Assembly: GCA_028699155.1 (NCBI GenBank)
Contig: JAQVVD010000001.1
Span: forward strand, 29,603 to 93,602
Source: Candidatus Peribacteraceae bacterium
GTDB lineage: Bacteria; Patescibacteriota; Gracilibacteria; Peribacterales; Peribacteraceae
Direction: 5' to 3'
Length of the DNA: 64,000 nucleotides
Shown piece after piece: positions 37,935 through 49,040 of this stretch (its first letter is position 1; each line of letters opens with the position of its first letter). The notes beneath the pieces are model-generated. The model was not told where the DNA came from. It searched no databases and saw nothing but the letters and a program-made list of their open reading frames with translations. A program made the position numbers and the translations under genes.

Positions 37935-39383
37935 TTACTGTGCAATCGACTGCTTCAGCATTTCGTTCACCTTCTTCGGGTCTGCCTGTCCTCTGCTCTC
38001 TTTCATTACCCATCCTACGATTGCGCCGAGCGCGGCTTCTTTTCCATTTTTGAACGACTCGATTGCCTGAGGATTCGCCGCGATGGCTTGGGAGACGAGT
38101 TCCTGGATTGCAGAGTCATCGCTGATCTGCTGCATACCTTCTTCCTCGATGATGGCAGCAGGGGCTTTGCCCGTTTCCACCATTTTCCCAAGCACATCTT
38201 TCGCAGCATTGGCTGAGATAGTCCCATCATCGATCTTGCGGATGAGCGCCAGGATTGCGGTGGCATCAGGACCTTCCTCCACCGGTCTCCCGTGCGTATT
38301 GAGGAAGCCGAGGAGTTGTGTGAGTACAATGCTGGAAGTGCGTTTCGCGTCTCCCGTTTTTTTGTGCACTGCATCAAATATCGCTCGTAGTCTCGGCTGA
38401 TCAATCAGTTGGTCTGCCTGTTTTTCATCCAGTCCGAGTGCCAGGTATTGCGCCTTCTGTTCCTCGGGAAGCATGGGGAGCGTTGCGCGGATTTCTTCGA
38501 TCATTCTCTCATCCAGCACCATCGGCGGAATATCCGGTTCCGGGAAGTAGCGGTAGTCATCCGCCGTTTCCTTCTCCCGGAGCAGCCGCGTTTTTTCTTC
38601 CTCATCCAGCCACCCGACGGTGATATCGCACTTGAGGGGGCCGCCATCCTGTTCCCAGAGTTTTCGCAGGCGTTTCTCCTCATACTGCAGCGCTTTCTCC
38701 AGCGCTTTAAACGAGTTTAAGTTCTTGATCTCGCTGCGGGGGTTGAGCTTCTTCGTCCCCTTCTCGCGCAGCGAAATGGAGGCATCGAACCGCATCATGC
38801 CCTTGAACATGTCTGCTTCCGACGCATCCACCGCAATCAGGATGCGGCGGAGTTCCTGCGCGAATGCGGAAGCTTCGTCCGCACTGCGCAGATCCGGTTC
38901 GGTCACTATTTCCATCAGCGGCGTTCCTGCCCGATTGTAGTCGCAGAGCGTCTTCTTGCCTCTGTGCGTGAGTTTGCCGGCATCATTCTCCATATGCAGC
39001 CGTGTGATATTGCATTTGTGCCTGGAGGCGGTCTTCCCGCTCGATTCATGCAGCTCATATCTGACGATTCCCTTACTTGCGAGCGGAAAATCATACTGCG
39101 AGATCTGAAATCCCGCCGGCAGGTCCGGGTAGAAGTAGTGTTTCCGGTCGAAGTGGTTCTCGCGATTCACCGTGCACCTGAGAGCCAGCGATGCCTTGAT
39201 CGCCTTCATGATCGCCTCCCTGTTCGGCACGGGGAGCGTTCCCGGGTGTCCCATGCATATCGGACACACGGTCGTATTCGGCTGCTTGCCGAATGCGTCA
39301 TTGTCGCACCCGCAGAACATCTTGGTTTTCGTATTCATCTGCGCGTGAACCTCCAGTCCGATGATTGTTTCCAGTTCCGGCAT
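37935..39383 (-). CDS. gatB: Asp/Glu-tRNA(Asn/Gln) amidotransferase subunit B
   Basis: ETIIGLEVHAQMNTKTKMFCGCDNDAFGKQPNTTVCPICMGHPGTLPVPN. Confidence 0.97.
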   Translation of the reverse strand: MPELETIIGLEVHAQMNTKTKMFCGCDNDAFGKQPNTTVCPICMGHPGTLPVPNREAIMKAIKASLALRCTVNRENHFDRKHYFYPDLPAGFQISQYDFPLASKGIVRYELHESSGKTASRHKCNITRLHMENDAGKLTHRGKKTLCDYNRAGTPLMEIVTEPDLRSADEASAFAQELRRILIAVDASEADMFKGMMRFDASISLREKGTKKLNPRSEIKNLNSFKALEKALQYEEKRLRKLWEQDGGPLKCDITVGWLDEEEKTRLLREKETADDYRYFPEPDIPPMVLDERMIEEIRATLPMLPEEQKAQYLALGLDEKQADQLIDQPRLRAIFDAVHKKTGDAKRTSSIVLTQLLGFLNTHGRPVEEGPDATAILALIRKIDDGTISANAAKDVLGKMVETGKAPAAIIEEEGMQQISDDSAIQELVSQAIAANPQAIESFKNGKEAALGAIVGWVMKESRGQADPKKVNEMLKQSIAQ

Positions 39384-39483
39384 TGCGAAGCTAGGCTACC
39401 CGTTCTTTTGCTCGCTCTGCAAATAAAAAGGAATGAGACATGAGAATAGTTGAACCGAAGAATAAGGCGAGTATTTTGCCTCT

Positions 39484-39822
39484 ATGTTCAGTACAGAAAT
39501 CGATCTTCATGCATGGGAAACCGTCTCCGATGAAGAGTTGATGCTCCGCTATCGGAATGATTTGCAAACCACGGATCCCCACCTTTTCGTTCTCATCCAT
39601 CGGTACGAGCGTCCTCTCTACCGGCACATCATGACGCAGGTGGGTGACCGAGCCGTAGCGGAAGAGATTTTTCAGCAGGTGTGGCTGGAGGTATCCCGGC
39701 AGCCGGATGCGGTCGATCTGCAGCACGGCACGGTACGGGGATATGTAGAATTATGTGCGACGCGCATGGCGTTGCAACATTTGCTCTCTACGGATTACCC
39801 GCGTTTTTCTCCCAATTGGTAA
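39484..39822 (+). CDS. Sigma-70 region 2-like protein lacking region 4
   Basis: WETVSDEELMLRYRNDLQTTDPHLFVLIHRYERPLYRHIMTQVGDRAVAEEIFQQVWLEVSRQPDAV; stops at 112 aa. Confidence 0.7.
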   Translation: MFSTEIDLHAWETVSDEELMLRYRNDLQTTDPHLFVLIHRYERPLYRHIMTQVGDRAVAEEIFQQVWLEVSRQPDAVDLQHGTVRGYVELCATRMALQHLLSTDYPRFSPNW

Positions 39823-40253
39823 TCCACGATCAGAACGCCATCTAAGTGGTCCACTTCGTGTTGCACGACACGCGCGTCCCACCCGGTAAGCTTTCTCTCC
39901 TGCCTTTTACCGTTTTCGTCCTTGTACGTAAGGTGAATTTCCTTCGCGCGCGGCACATCGATCCACAGTCCGGGCAGGCTGAGGCATCCCTCCTGCATCG
40001 TATCCGTTGCGTTACTCTTTACGAGGATTTCCGGGTTGATGAGCGGGATGATTCTCCCGTTGATTGCAGCCAGGCACAGCCGGTGCGTTATTCCTATTTG
40101 CGGCGCCGCCAGTCCGCCCCCTTCCGCCGCATGCACGGTTTCGTACATGTCCTTTATTAGTTTTCTGATCTCCTTGGTTACCTTCGGAACCGGCACCGTT
40201 TTGGACCGGAGCACGGGGGTTTCTGCGCCGGTGATGATCGGTAGAACTGCCAT
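39795..40253 (-). CDS. def: Peptide deformylase
   Basis: EGGGLAAPQIGITHR, EGCLSLPG, QHEVDHLDGVL. Confidence 0.95.
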   Translation of the reverse strand: MAVLPIITGAETPVLRSKTVPVPKVTKEIRKLIKDMYETVHAAEGGGLAAPQIGITHRLCLAAINGRIIPLINPEILVKSNATDTMQEGCLSLPGLWIDVPRAKEIHLTYKDENGKRQERKLTGWDARVVQHEVDHLDGVLIVDYQLGEKRG

Positions 40254-40331
40254 GTGTACACATACTTTATCTCCAAGATGAGGCATGTGAAACATATTTC
40301 ACAGGGGGAATTCCCGGTTTCGTAATACGAA

Positions 40332-40955
40332 TCACCCTACCAGCTGCCTCGATGCCGCCAATGTGCGCAGTTGTTCCAGCGTTTGAATGTTCCCGCGCGA
40401 GAGCATGTTCAGGAGTGCGTTTGCCGTGAGCAGTACATCCGGCAGCGCCCGGTGGCGGTCTGTTGGCATAGTCAGGTTGAGCCTCCGTGCCACGGCATCC
40501 AGGCTGTGGCGGAATTCTCCCGGGAAGAGTTTTCTGCTTAAGTTCATGGTGCACAGGCATTCCGGCAGGTCCACGTATCCCCAGCAGTACTCTTTCTCCT
40601 GCTTGAGGAAGCCCATATCAAACTCCGCATTATGTGCTATCAGGATCGATCCTTTTGCGAATTCCAGGAATTTCGGCAGTACCTGGTCGATTGTCGGCGC
40701 CTTGCGCACCTCTTCGTCTGTGATCTTATTCACCTGTTTTGCTTCCCACGGAATTTCGCGTTCGGGGTTCACCATTTGCACGAACGGTCGGTCGTCCAAG
40801 ATCTGTCCGTTCTCGATGCGTATGCCCGCTATCTCGATGATTTTATGCCCTCTGAGAGGGTCTAAGCCCGTTGTTTCTGTGTCAAAGACGGTGAGGGGCG
40901 GGAGGGTGGGCACGGGGAATGACTGTAGCAGATGAACCGTGGGTATCCAGCCCAA
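40332..40955 (-). CDS. DnaQ-family 3-prime to 5-prime exonuclease (DEDD)
   Basis: LTVFDTETTGLDPLRGHKIIEIAGIRIENGQ...LIAHNAEFDMGFL...HRALPDVLLTANALLNML. Confidence 0.92.
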   Translation of the reverse strand: MGWIPTVHLLQSFPVPTLPPLTVFDTETTGLDPLRGHKIIEIAGIRIENGQILDDRPFVQMVNPEREIPWEAKQVNKITDEEVRKAPTIDQVLPKFLEFAKGSILIAHNAEFDMGFLKQEKEYCWGYVDLPECLCTMNLSRKLFPGEFRHSLDAVARRLNLTMPTDRHRALPDVLLTANALLNMLSRGNIQTLEQLRTLAASRQLVG

Positions 40956-41023
40956 TTTCCTTGACGTTATGTTGCCCTTACTCCGTTTCTGCCACGGACC
41001 GTTGATTCACGTATACTGCCAGT

Positions 41024-41662
41024 GTGAAGCGACCAATTTCCATTCCGTATGTCCTGCGAAAACTGGAGGAACTCTACGACCCCCCCAAGTCCTTCCTGGA
41101 CTGGGAGACGCCGCTTGACCTTACCGTGGCTACGATCCTCAGCGCCCAGTGCACGGATGCCAGAGTGAATATTGTGACGAAGACACTCTTCAGGCGTTGC
41201 CGCACGTCGCAGGATTACGTGGCGCTATCGCGTGCCCAGTTGGAAGATCTGGTCCATTCGTGCGGCACGTTCCGAAATAAGGCGCGTTTCATCCAGGAAC
41301 TCTGCGCGTTGCTCCTTGAGCGGCACGGCGGCAAGGTTCCTGCGACCATGCAGGAGCTCACCGCGCTCCCGGGAATCGGCCGCAAGACGGCGGCGATCAT
41401 CCTCTACGCCGCATTTGGAAAACAGGAGGGTATTGCAGTGGATACGCATGTGATGCGGCTGGCACAACGCCTTGGCCTTACGAAGCAAACGTACCCCGAT
41501 AAGATTGCATTGGAGCTGGAGAAACAGACTCCGCGCTCCAAATGGGGGAGGCTCAATACGCTCATGATCAGCCACGGGCGCGCGATTTGCACTGCGCGGA
41601 GACCAAAATGCGAGGAATGTGTATTCAAGAAATGCTGCCCGAGCAGCCGCGTACGTTCCTAG
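41024..41662 (+). CDS. nth: Endonuclease III
   Basis: TVATILSAQCTDARVN, LPGIGRKTAAIILYAAF, VDTHVMRLAQRLGL, CTARRPKCEECVFKKCC. Confidence 0.95.
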   Translation: MKRPISIPYVLRKLEELYDPPKSFLDWETPLDLTVATILSAQCTDARVNIVTKTLFRRCRTSQDYVALSRAQLEDLVHSCGTFRNKARFIQELCALLLERHGGKVPATMQELTALPGIGRKTAAIILYAAFGKQEGIAVDTHVMRLAQRLGLTKQTYPDKIALELEKQTPRSKWGRLNTLMISHGRAICTARRPKCEECVFKKCCPSSRVRS

Positions 41663-42486
41663 AACTCGTGTTTCTTCCCCAGGTCATCGCGGTGGTACTT
41701 TCCGAATTCCAGAATCTTCTGGCAGAGGTCGTTCTTGATCACCGGTCCGTCTTTGCACAGACGGATGCCCAGTGGGTCTACAACGCAGTTACCGCAGAGA
41801 CCGTAGCCGCACTTCATGTACCGTTCCAGTGAGAGTTGGCTGGGGATCTTGTAATCCGCGGAGAGCGCGGATACCGCTTTGATCATCATTTCCGGTCCGC
41901 AGGCGAAGATCTGGTCAAAAGAGTTTCCCTTTTCAATTTGCTGCTTGAGTACCTCTACATTGTAGCCCCTGAATCCTCTGGAGCCGTCATCTGTGGCGAT
42001 GTGGACTGTTGCTCCCCTCAAATCTTCGAGTTCCTTGATGTAGAGCAGGTGTTCCGCACTGCGTGCGCCTACGAACACATCCAGCTTGCAGCCGTCTTCC
42101 GATGCCTTTCTTGCGGCAAAGTACATTGGGGCAGCGCCGTATCCTCCCGCAACGAGCGCGAGGCGCTGCCTGGGTTTCCACTCGTAATGTGTGCCAAAGG
42201 GGCCGCGTAGTCCCACCAGATCGCCCACCTTGCACTGTGCGAGCTTCTCCGTCATGCAGCCGACCGCGAAGAATGTGATCTTCAGCCCCTTCTCATCGTC
42301 GTATGCCACGCTCATAGGCTTCTCATCCACGCCCGGCAGCCAAAGCATTATGAATTGTCCGGGCTGCGCGCCGAGCGATACATCGAAGGTGAACGTTTGT
42401 ACTTTCGCCGTTTCTCTGCGGATTTCCTTAATCCGGTAGGTTTTCGGCAAGCGGGATTCCAATGGTATGTTGTTCTTTGTGGTCAT
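41659..42486 (-). CDS. pyrK: Dihydroorotate dehydrogenase electron transfer subunit
   Basis: PGQFIMLWLPGVDEKPMSVAYDDEKGLKITFFAVG...LRGPFGTHYEWK...LVAGGYGAAPMYFAAR...ERYMKCGYGLCGNCVVDPLGIRLCKDGPV. Confidence 0.92.
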   Translation of the reverse strand: MTTKNNIPLESRLPKTYRIKEIRRETAKVQTFTFDVSLGAQPGQFIMLWLPGVDEKPMSVAYDDEKGLKITFFAVGCMTEKLAQCKVGDLVGLRGPFGTHYEWKPRQRLALVAGGYGAAPMYFAARKASEDGCKLDVFVGARSAEHLLYIKELEDLRGATVHIATDDGSRGFRGYNVEVLKQQIEKGNSFDQIFACGPEMMIKAVSALSADYKIPSQLSLERYMKCGYGLCGNCVVDPLGIRLCKDGPVIKNDLCQKILEFGKYHRDDLGKKHEF

Positions 42487-42524
42487 AGAACGCGTTCAGT
42501 ATAGGTGATGACTGGCGATTCTAC

Positions 42525-42561
42525 GAAATGGAAAATTGATAATTGAAAATTGAAAATGATT
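42525..42561 (+). repeat. Left heptad array flanking the four-helix-bundle gene
   Basis: GAAATGG AAAATTG ATAATTG AAAATTG AAAATGA TTGG. Confidence 0.85.
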
Positions 42562-42589
42562 GGTAGGACAGTTGTGTCATTGTATTCAT

Positions 42590-42937
42590 ATGGAAAAAGT
42601 GAATCCTATTCGGCAGAAATCATTTCGATTCTCTCTGGAGATTGTACGATTTTGTAGAGATATAATGGTACGAGAGAAGGAGTTTATACTTAGTAAACAA
42701 TTACTACGATCTGGGACGAGTATTGGGGCAAATGTTGAGGAGGCACAGCAAGCCCAGAGCAGAAAGGATTTTGTTTCCAAATGCTCGATATCTCTCAAGG
42801 AAGCTTATGAAGCAAGATATTGGCTCCTCTTGTTTCGAGGCAGTGATATCGGTGACATGCGCCTCATTGTGGTTCTGCTCAATCAAGTAGATGAAATTAT
42901 TAAAATGCTCGTTGCTATTGTGAAAAATTCAAAGTAA
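42590..42937 (+). CDS. Four-helix-bundle protein (S23/23S rRNA IVP-like family)
   Basis: MEKVNPIRQKSFRFSLEIVRFCRDIMVREKEFILSKQLLRSGTSIGANVEEAQQAQSRKDFVSKCSISLKEAYEARYWLLLFRGSD. Confidence 0.9.
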   Translation: MEKVNPIRQKSFRFSLEIVRFCRDIMVREKEFILSKQLLRSGTSIGANVEEAQQAQSRKDFVSKCSISLKEAYEARYWLLLFRGSDIGDMRLIVVLLNQVDEIIKMLVAIVKNSK

Positions 42938-42939
42938 CA

Positions 42940-42986
42940 AATTTTCCATTTTTCATTTTCAATTATCCATTATTCATTATCCATTG
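42940..42986 (-). repeat. Right heptad array, inverted relative to the left one
   Basis: TTTTCCA TTTTTCA TTTTCAA TTATCCA TTATTCA TTATCCA TTG. Confidence 0.85.
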
Positions 42987-43908
42987 TTTTGTGCATTCCT
43001 CCCACCAGCTCTGCGATGTTCTTGATGCCTTCCTCCTTGCACCAGGCGCTCATTTCCTCCGTCACTTTCTTAAAGACATCTTCTCCGCGGGTGCCGATTG
43101 CCGTGCCGATGCCGATGAGTGTCGCGCCCGCCAGCATCAGTTCCAATGCGTCTTCACCCGTGTGCACGCCGCCTGTGCCGATGATTGGCAATTTTCCCTC
43201 CGTTGCCCTGTAAATATCAGCGATGCACTTCACCGCAATGGGCTTGATCCCGGGTCCGGAGAGCCCGCCAACCTTATTGGAGAGGATCGGCATGCGGCTG
43301 CGCAGGTCAATCGCCATGCCGGGGCCGACGGTATTGATCGCAGTGAACCCATCTGCACCCGCTTTCGCACAGGCGAGAGCGATTGCGCCGATATTCTCCA
43401 CATTCGGGGAGAGCTTGATGAACACGGGAACCTTCCCGCTCACTTTCTTCACCGCTTTCGTGACTGCCGCCGCATCCGCGGCGGAGCAGGCAAACGGCCG
43501 CCCGAATTCGTCTTCGACGTTTGGGCAGCTGATATTCACTTCCAGGAAATCAGGCTTGAGTTCCACGATTCCTGCAGCCGTTTTTCCGTAGTTTTCGACT
43601 GAGTCCGCGATGATATTTGCGATCAGCGGGACGGGCTTCTCTTTGTTATAGTCACCGATTTCCTCCTTGGCTTTCTCCACTCCGGCATCCGGGACGCCTA
43701 CCGCATTGAGCGTCCAGTGTTCCGTGGAAATGATGCAGGGATTCTTATGTCCTTTGTGCTCTTTCAACCACAAGGATTTTGTTGTGACGCCTCCCGCGCC
43801 ATTGCGCGCAACTTCCTGCCAGCTGCTTGCCGTGATTCCCCAAATGCCGGATGCCAGTACCGTTGGGTTCCGGAATGTGACTCCAAGGATGGTTTGAGAG
43901 AGGTTCAC
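42970..43908 (-). CDS. pyrD: Dihydroorotate dehydrogenase (type 1B catalytic subunit)
   Basis: LGVTFRNPTVLASGIWG...EVNISCPNVEDEFGRPFACS...VFIKLSPNVENIGAIA...TINTVGPGMAIDLRSRMPILSNKVGGLSGPGIKPIAVKCI...GTGGVHTGEDALELMLAGATLIGIGTAI. Confidence 0.95.
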   Translation of the reverse strand: MNLSQTILGVTFRNPTVLASGIWGITASSWQEVARNGAGGVTTKSLWLKEHKGHKNPCIISTEHWTLNAVGVPDAGVEKAKEEIGDYNKEKPVPLIANIIADSVENYGKTAAGIVELKPDFLEVNISCPNVEDEFGRPFACSAADAAAVTKAVKKVSGKVPVFIKLSPNVENIGAIALACAKAGADGFTAINTVGPGMAIDLRSRMPILSNKVGGLSGPGIKPIAVKCIADIYRATEGKLPIIGTGGVHTGEDALELMLAGATLIGIGTAIGTRGEDVFKKVTEEMSAWCKEEGIKNIAELVGGMHKTMDNE

Positions 43909-43931
43909 TGTGGCAATAGTAGCTCCTCTCC

Positions 43932-44000
43932 AAAAAATTCGAAATTCGAAATTCGAAACAAGCTGTGGCCTCCTATTTCGGATTTCGCGCTTCGTGCTTA
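43932..44000. repeat. Inverted heptad arrays, AAATTCG flavour, between pyrD and pyrG
   Basis: AAAAAATTCGAAATTCGAAATTCGAAACAAGCTGTGGCCTCCTATTTCGGATTTCGCGCTTCGTGCTT. Confidence 0.88.
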
Positions 44001-44004
44001 TGTT

Positions 44005-45765
<1,761 letters not shown>

Positions 45766-45790
45766 TCAAATAGAGGGGTATATATGTTAT

Positions 45791-46780
45791 ATGCCGCAGT
45801 CAATTGAGAGTTTAGGGCGTATTGTAGCGGAAGAAACGCAGGATTGTTCCGAGAAGATACGGCAATTCGCGTCGAATCATTTCCATGAGTGGGTTGAGCA
45901 GAGTGATGGAGATATTCCGGAACGGATTTGTCAGGATCTTCGTCTGCGTATTCGGGAGACGTTTACGGGGCATGATCGCAAGCAGGCGGTTTCAGCATTG
46001 CATCGGATTGGGAATCGTGTTGCAGCACTGGCATTCAGTGATATGAAGCGGGCACAATCTGATCGCCAGAGTCTGGCGCTCATGTACCATGAGGGACGCG
46101 CCGTGCTCGATTTGGTTCGCAGGCAGGGGAGAGGTGTCGTGTATTTCGGTACATCCCGATCCGAGTCGGGAGATACCGAGTACGAGCGTACCCGCGAACT
46201 TTCACGCGAGATGTCGCTACTTCTGGGGAGCACTACATGGTCCGGGGCCGGCCCCGGAGACATGGATGCCGCGGTACGCGGTGCCAAGGAAGTTGGCGGA
46301 CGCATTGGGGGTATTAAGATTCATCTCCGATCGGATCAGTCCGAGCATGAGCAGGCAATCTCCCCCGCGTTTGCGCCGGATGAGGTGGTGGAGTGCAAAT
46401 ACTTCGCTCCGCGCAAGATGGGTCTGGTGGATGCAGCCATGCGCGAGAACGAGGAAGATAGGACCGGCGTCGTTATCCTGCCCGGCGGATTCGGCACTTT
46501 GGATGAAACGTTTGAGTTCATTGTGCTCAAGCAGCTCAAGAAACTTGGAACGAAGCATACGGTGCCCGTCGTTCTCATGAACTACAGCGGCGAGTATGAT
46601 GGCATTGAAGCGTTCATTGCCAGAGCGGTAGAGGATGGCCGCATTTCCCAAAAGGAACTCACGCTCCTTCAGATTTGCCGTTCCAATCAGGAGGCGCTGG
46701 ATTACTTCGCAGATTTCTACGGTATTCCTGCGGAGAAGCGGGCATATGGAGAAAAGTTGAGTGATTGGAGCGAAGAATAA
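45791..46780 (+). CDS. LOG family protein (TIGR00730-like)
   Basis: VVYFGTSRSESGDTEYERTRELSREMSLL...GPGDMDAAVRGAKEVGG...VVILPGGFGTLDETFEFIVLKQLKKLGTKHTVPVVLMN. Confidence 0.9.
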   Translation: MPQSIESLGRIVAEETQDCSEKIRQFASNHFHEWVEQSDGDIPERICQDLRLRIRETFTGHDRKQAVSALHRIGNRVAALAFSDMKRAQSDRQSLALMYHEGRAVLDLVRRQGRGVVYFGTSRSESGDTEYERTRELSREMSLLLGSTTWSGAGPGDMDAAVRGAKEVGGRIGGIKIHLRSDQSEHEQAISPAFAPDEVVECKYFAPRKMGLVDAAMRENEEDRTGVVILPGGFGTLDETFEFIVLKQLKKLGTKHTVPVVLMNYSGEYDGIEAFIARAVEDGRISQKELTLLQICRSNQEALDYFADFYGIPAEKRAYGEKLSDWSEE

Positions 46781-46800
46781 GAATCGAAAACGTACAGTGA

Positions 46801-46827
46801 AAAAAGCGGGCGAGACGCCCGCTTTTT
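46801..46827. terminator. Bidirectional terminator between LOG gene and hppA
   Basis: AAAAAGCGGGCGAGACGCCCGCTTTTT. Confidence 0.85.
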
Positions 46828-46848
46828 CCCCAAGTATTTCTACTGAGA

Positions 46849-48930
46849 TTAGAACACTCCGCTTGCAGTGTAGAGCCCTGCTGTCAGGACAGAAACGACT
46901 GTCATCAGCTTGATCAGAATGTTGATGGAAGGTCCGGAGGTATCCTTGAACGGATCGCCCACCGTGTCTCCCACCACGGCAGCTTTGTGCGTCTCCGATC
47001 CCTTGCCGCCCAGGTTGCCCGCTTCGATGTACTTCTTGGCGTTATCCCAGGCGCCGCCGCTGTTTGCCATAGAAATTGCGAGCAGTACGCCTGAGAGGAG
47101 TGATCCGGCCAGGAGGCCGCCGAGCGCCTCTGTCCCCAGCAGGAGACCTATTGCGACCGGAGAGATGACTGCCAGGAGGCCGGGAACCATCATCTCTTTG
47201 ATTGCCGCACCCGTTGCGATGCTCACGCACCGTGCAGGATCGCCTTCTGCCTTTCCTTGCATGAGCCCCTTGATCTCCTTGAACTGGCGGCGCACTTCCT
47301 CAATCATGCGGAACGCCGCGCGACCTACGGCATTCATGGTGAGCGCCGAGAAGACGAACGGCAGCGTTCCTCCGATAAAGAGACCGATCAGCGTGAGGGG
47401 ATTGCGCAGATTGATGATCTCCAACCCCGCTTTTTCACTGAATGCCGCAAACAGCGCGAGTGCGGTGAGCGCCGCGGAACCGATCGCAAATCCCTTCCCG
47501 ATTGCGGCGGTCGTATTCCCCGCAGAGTCCAGCGCGTCTGTCCGCGTGCGTACCTGCTTGGGCAAGCCCGCCATTTCCGCCAGTCCGCCCGCGTTATCCG
47601 CGACCGGGCCGTATGCATCCACAGCCAGCGTAATGCCGAGCGTGGAGAGCATGCCGACTGCGCTGATGGCAATGCCGTACAATCCCGCCTGGCTGAATGC
47701 GATCCCGATTGCCGCGCAGATGAACAGCACCGGCAGGAGCGTGGACATGTATCCCAGAGCGAGGCCCCGGATGATGGTGGTTGCCGCCCCCGTCTGTGAG
47801 GATTGGGCCAGCTTTCGGACCGGCATGAAGTGGTCGGATGTGTAGTACTCCGTCAGGAATCCGATCAGCAATCCTACGACGAGACCCGTTACCAGTGCGA
47901 TGAAGACGCCGAGCCACACGTCGCCGAGGAGCTGGCGGCATGCGAAGAATGCTCCGCCGACCAGCAGGACGGCTGCCAGAAACATTCCTTTCTGCAGGAC
48001 TTTATGCACGTCGTCCTGCCCCTTCTTTGCGCGCACGACGAATGTGCCGAGAATGCTCGCTACGATACCCAGTGCCGCGAGCAGGAGGGGGAACAGCACC
48101 ATGTTCATGCCGAGCGCTGCTGACTGTGCAATGAGCATTGTTGCAATGATGGATCCTACATAGCTCTCAAAGAGGTCTGCGCCCATTCCCGCCACGTCCC
48201 CGACGTTGTCCCCGACGTTGTCGGCGATCACGGCCGGGTTACGGGGATCGTCTTCCGGTATGCCTGCCTCCACCTTGCCGACCAGATCGGCGCCGACATC
48301 CGCTGCTTTCGTGTAGATGCCTCCCCCCACGCGGGCGAAGAGGGCGACAGAGGAAGCGCCGAAGCTGAATCCGGTGATGATTTGCAGTGCATCACCCATC
48401 GAGACCTGCATGGTCTGTACCAGGTAGTAGAGCGTTCCGCTGATGCCCAGCAATCCTAAGCCGACGACGGAGAGTCCCATAGTTGCTCCGCTCAGGAATG
48501 CGATGCGCAGAGCGCTGCCGAGGCTGGTGCGAGCGGCATTAGCCGTCCGCACGTTGGCGGAGGTGGCGGTCCGCATGCCGGCGTATCCCGCAATCATGGA
48601 ACAGAGTGCGCCAAGTGCGAAACTCCCTGCCGTGTACGGATATGTCCAGTTTGGGTTTGCGCGATCGATGAACCAGTAGATCAGAGCTGAAACGATTACT
48701 ATAAAGAGGAAGATGATCGCATATTCCTTGCGCAGGAACGCCATTGCGCCCTTGCGCACCAGCCTGCTGATCGCCTGCATTTTATCCGTTCCAGGATTAC
48801 GCATGCCGATCAGCACTCGGAAGATCGCTGCTACGAGCAGTGCGAGTACCCCGCTTGATCCTGTGAGGATCAGGTAGTCGGGGAGTGTGAGAGTAGTAAA
48901 GACAGTCATGAGAGAGAGGGGTATATACAA
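46849..48930 (-). CDS. hppA: Membrane-bound ion-translocating pyrophosphatase
   Basis: [50 protein letters not shown]...[57 protein letters not shown]...[14 protein letters not shown]...[27 protein letters not shown]. Confidence 0.97.
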   Translation of the reverse strand: MYIPLSLMTVFTTLTLPDYLILTGSSGVLALLVAAIFRVLIGMRNPGTDKMQAISRLVRKGAMAFLRKEYAIIFLFIVIVSALIYWFIDRANPNWTYPYTAGSFALGALCSMIAGYAGMRTATSANVRTANAARTSLGSALRIAFLSGATMGLSVVGLGLLGISGTLYYLVQTMQVSMGDALQIITGFSFGASSVALFARVGGGIYTKAADVGADLVGKVEAGIPEDDPRNPAVIADNVGDNVGDVAGMGADLFESYVGSIIATMLIAQSAALGMNMVLFPLLLAALGIVASILGTFVVRAKKGQDDVHKVLQKGMFLAAVLLVGGAFFACRQLLGDVWLGVFIALVTGLVVGLLIGFLTEYYTSDHFMPVRKLAQSSQTGAATTIIRGLALGYMSTLLPVLFICAAIGIAFSQAGLYGIAISAVGMLSTLGITLAVDAYGPVADNAGGLAEMAGLPKQVRTRTDALDSAGNTTAAIGKGFAIGSAALTALALFAAFSEKAGLEIINLRNPLTLIGLFIGGTLPFVFSALTMNAVGRAAFRMIEEVRRQFKEIKGLMQGKAEGDPARCVSIATGAAIKEMMVPGLLAVISPVAIGLLLGTEALGGLLAGSLLSGVLLAISMANSGGAWDNAKKYIEAGNLGGKGSETHKAAVVGDTVGDPFKDTSGPSINILIKLMTVVSVLTAGLYTASGVF

Positions 48931-49040
48931 ATGGTTTCCGCGGTATTGTAGAGGAATTACGAGAGTGAAACTATACAGAAAATCCGCCGCTCTTCGGTCG
49001 TGCCTGGAGCGGCGGGTTTAGGTTCATGCTGTGCAGATGC

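Noticed and set aside
42590-42937. 23S rRNA intervening sequence
   Set aside because: The protein family is known from rRNA IVSs, but there is no rRNA gene in this window.
42525-42986. Diversity-generating retroelement (Avd-like four-helix bundle)
   Set aside because: No reverse transcriptase and no template/variable repeat pair near either bundle gene.
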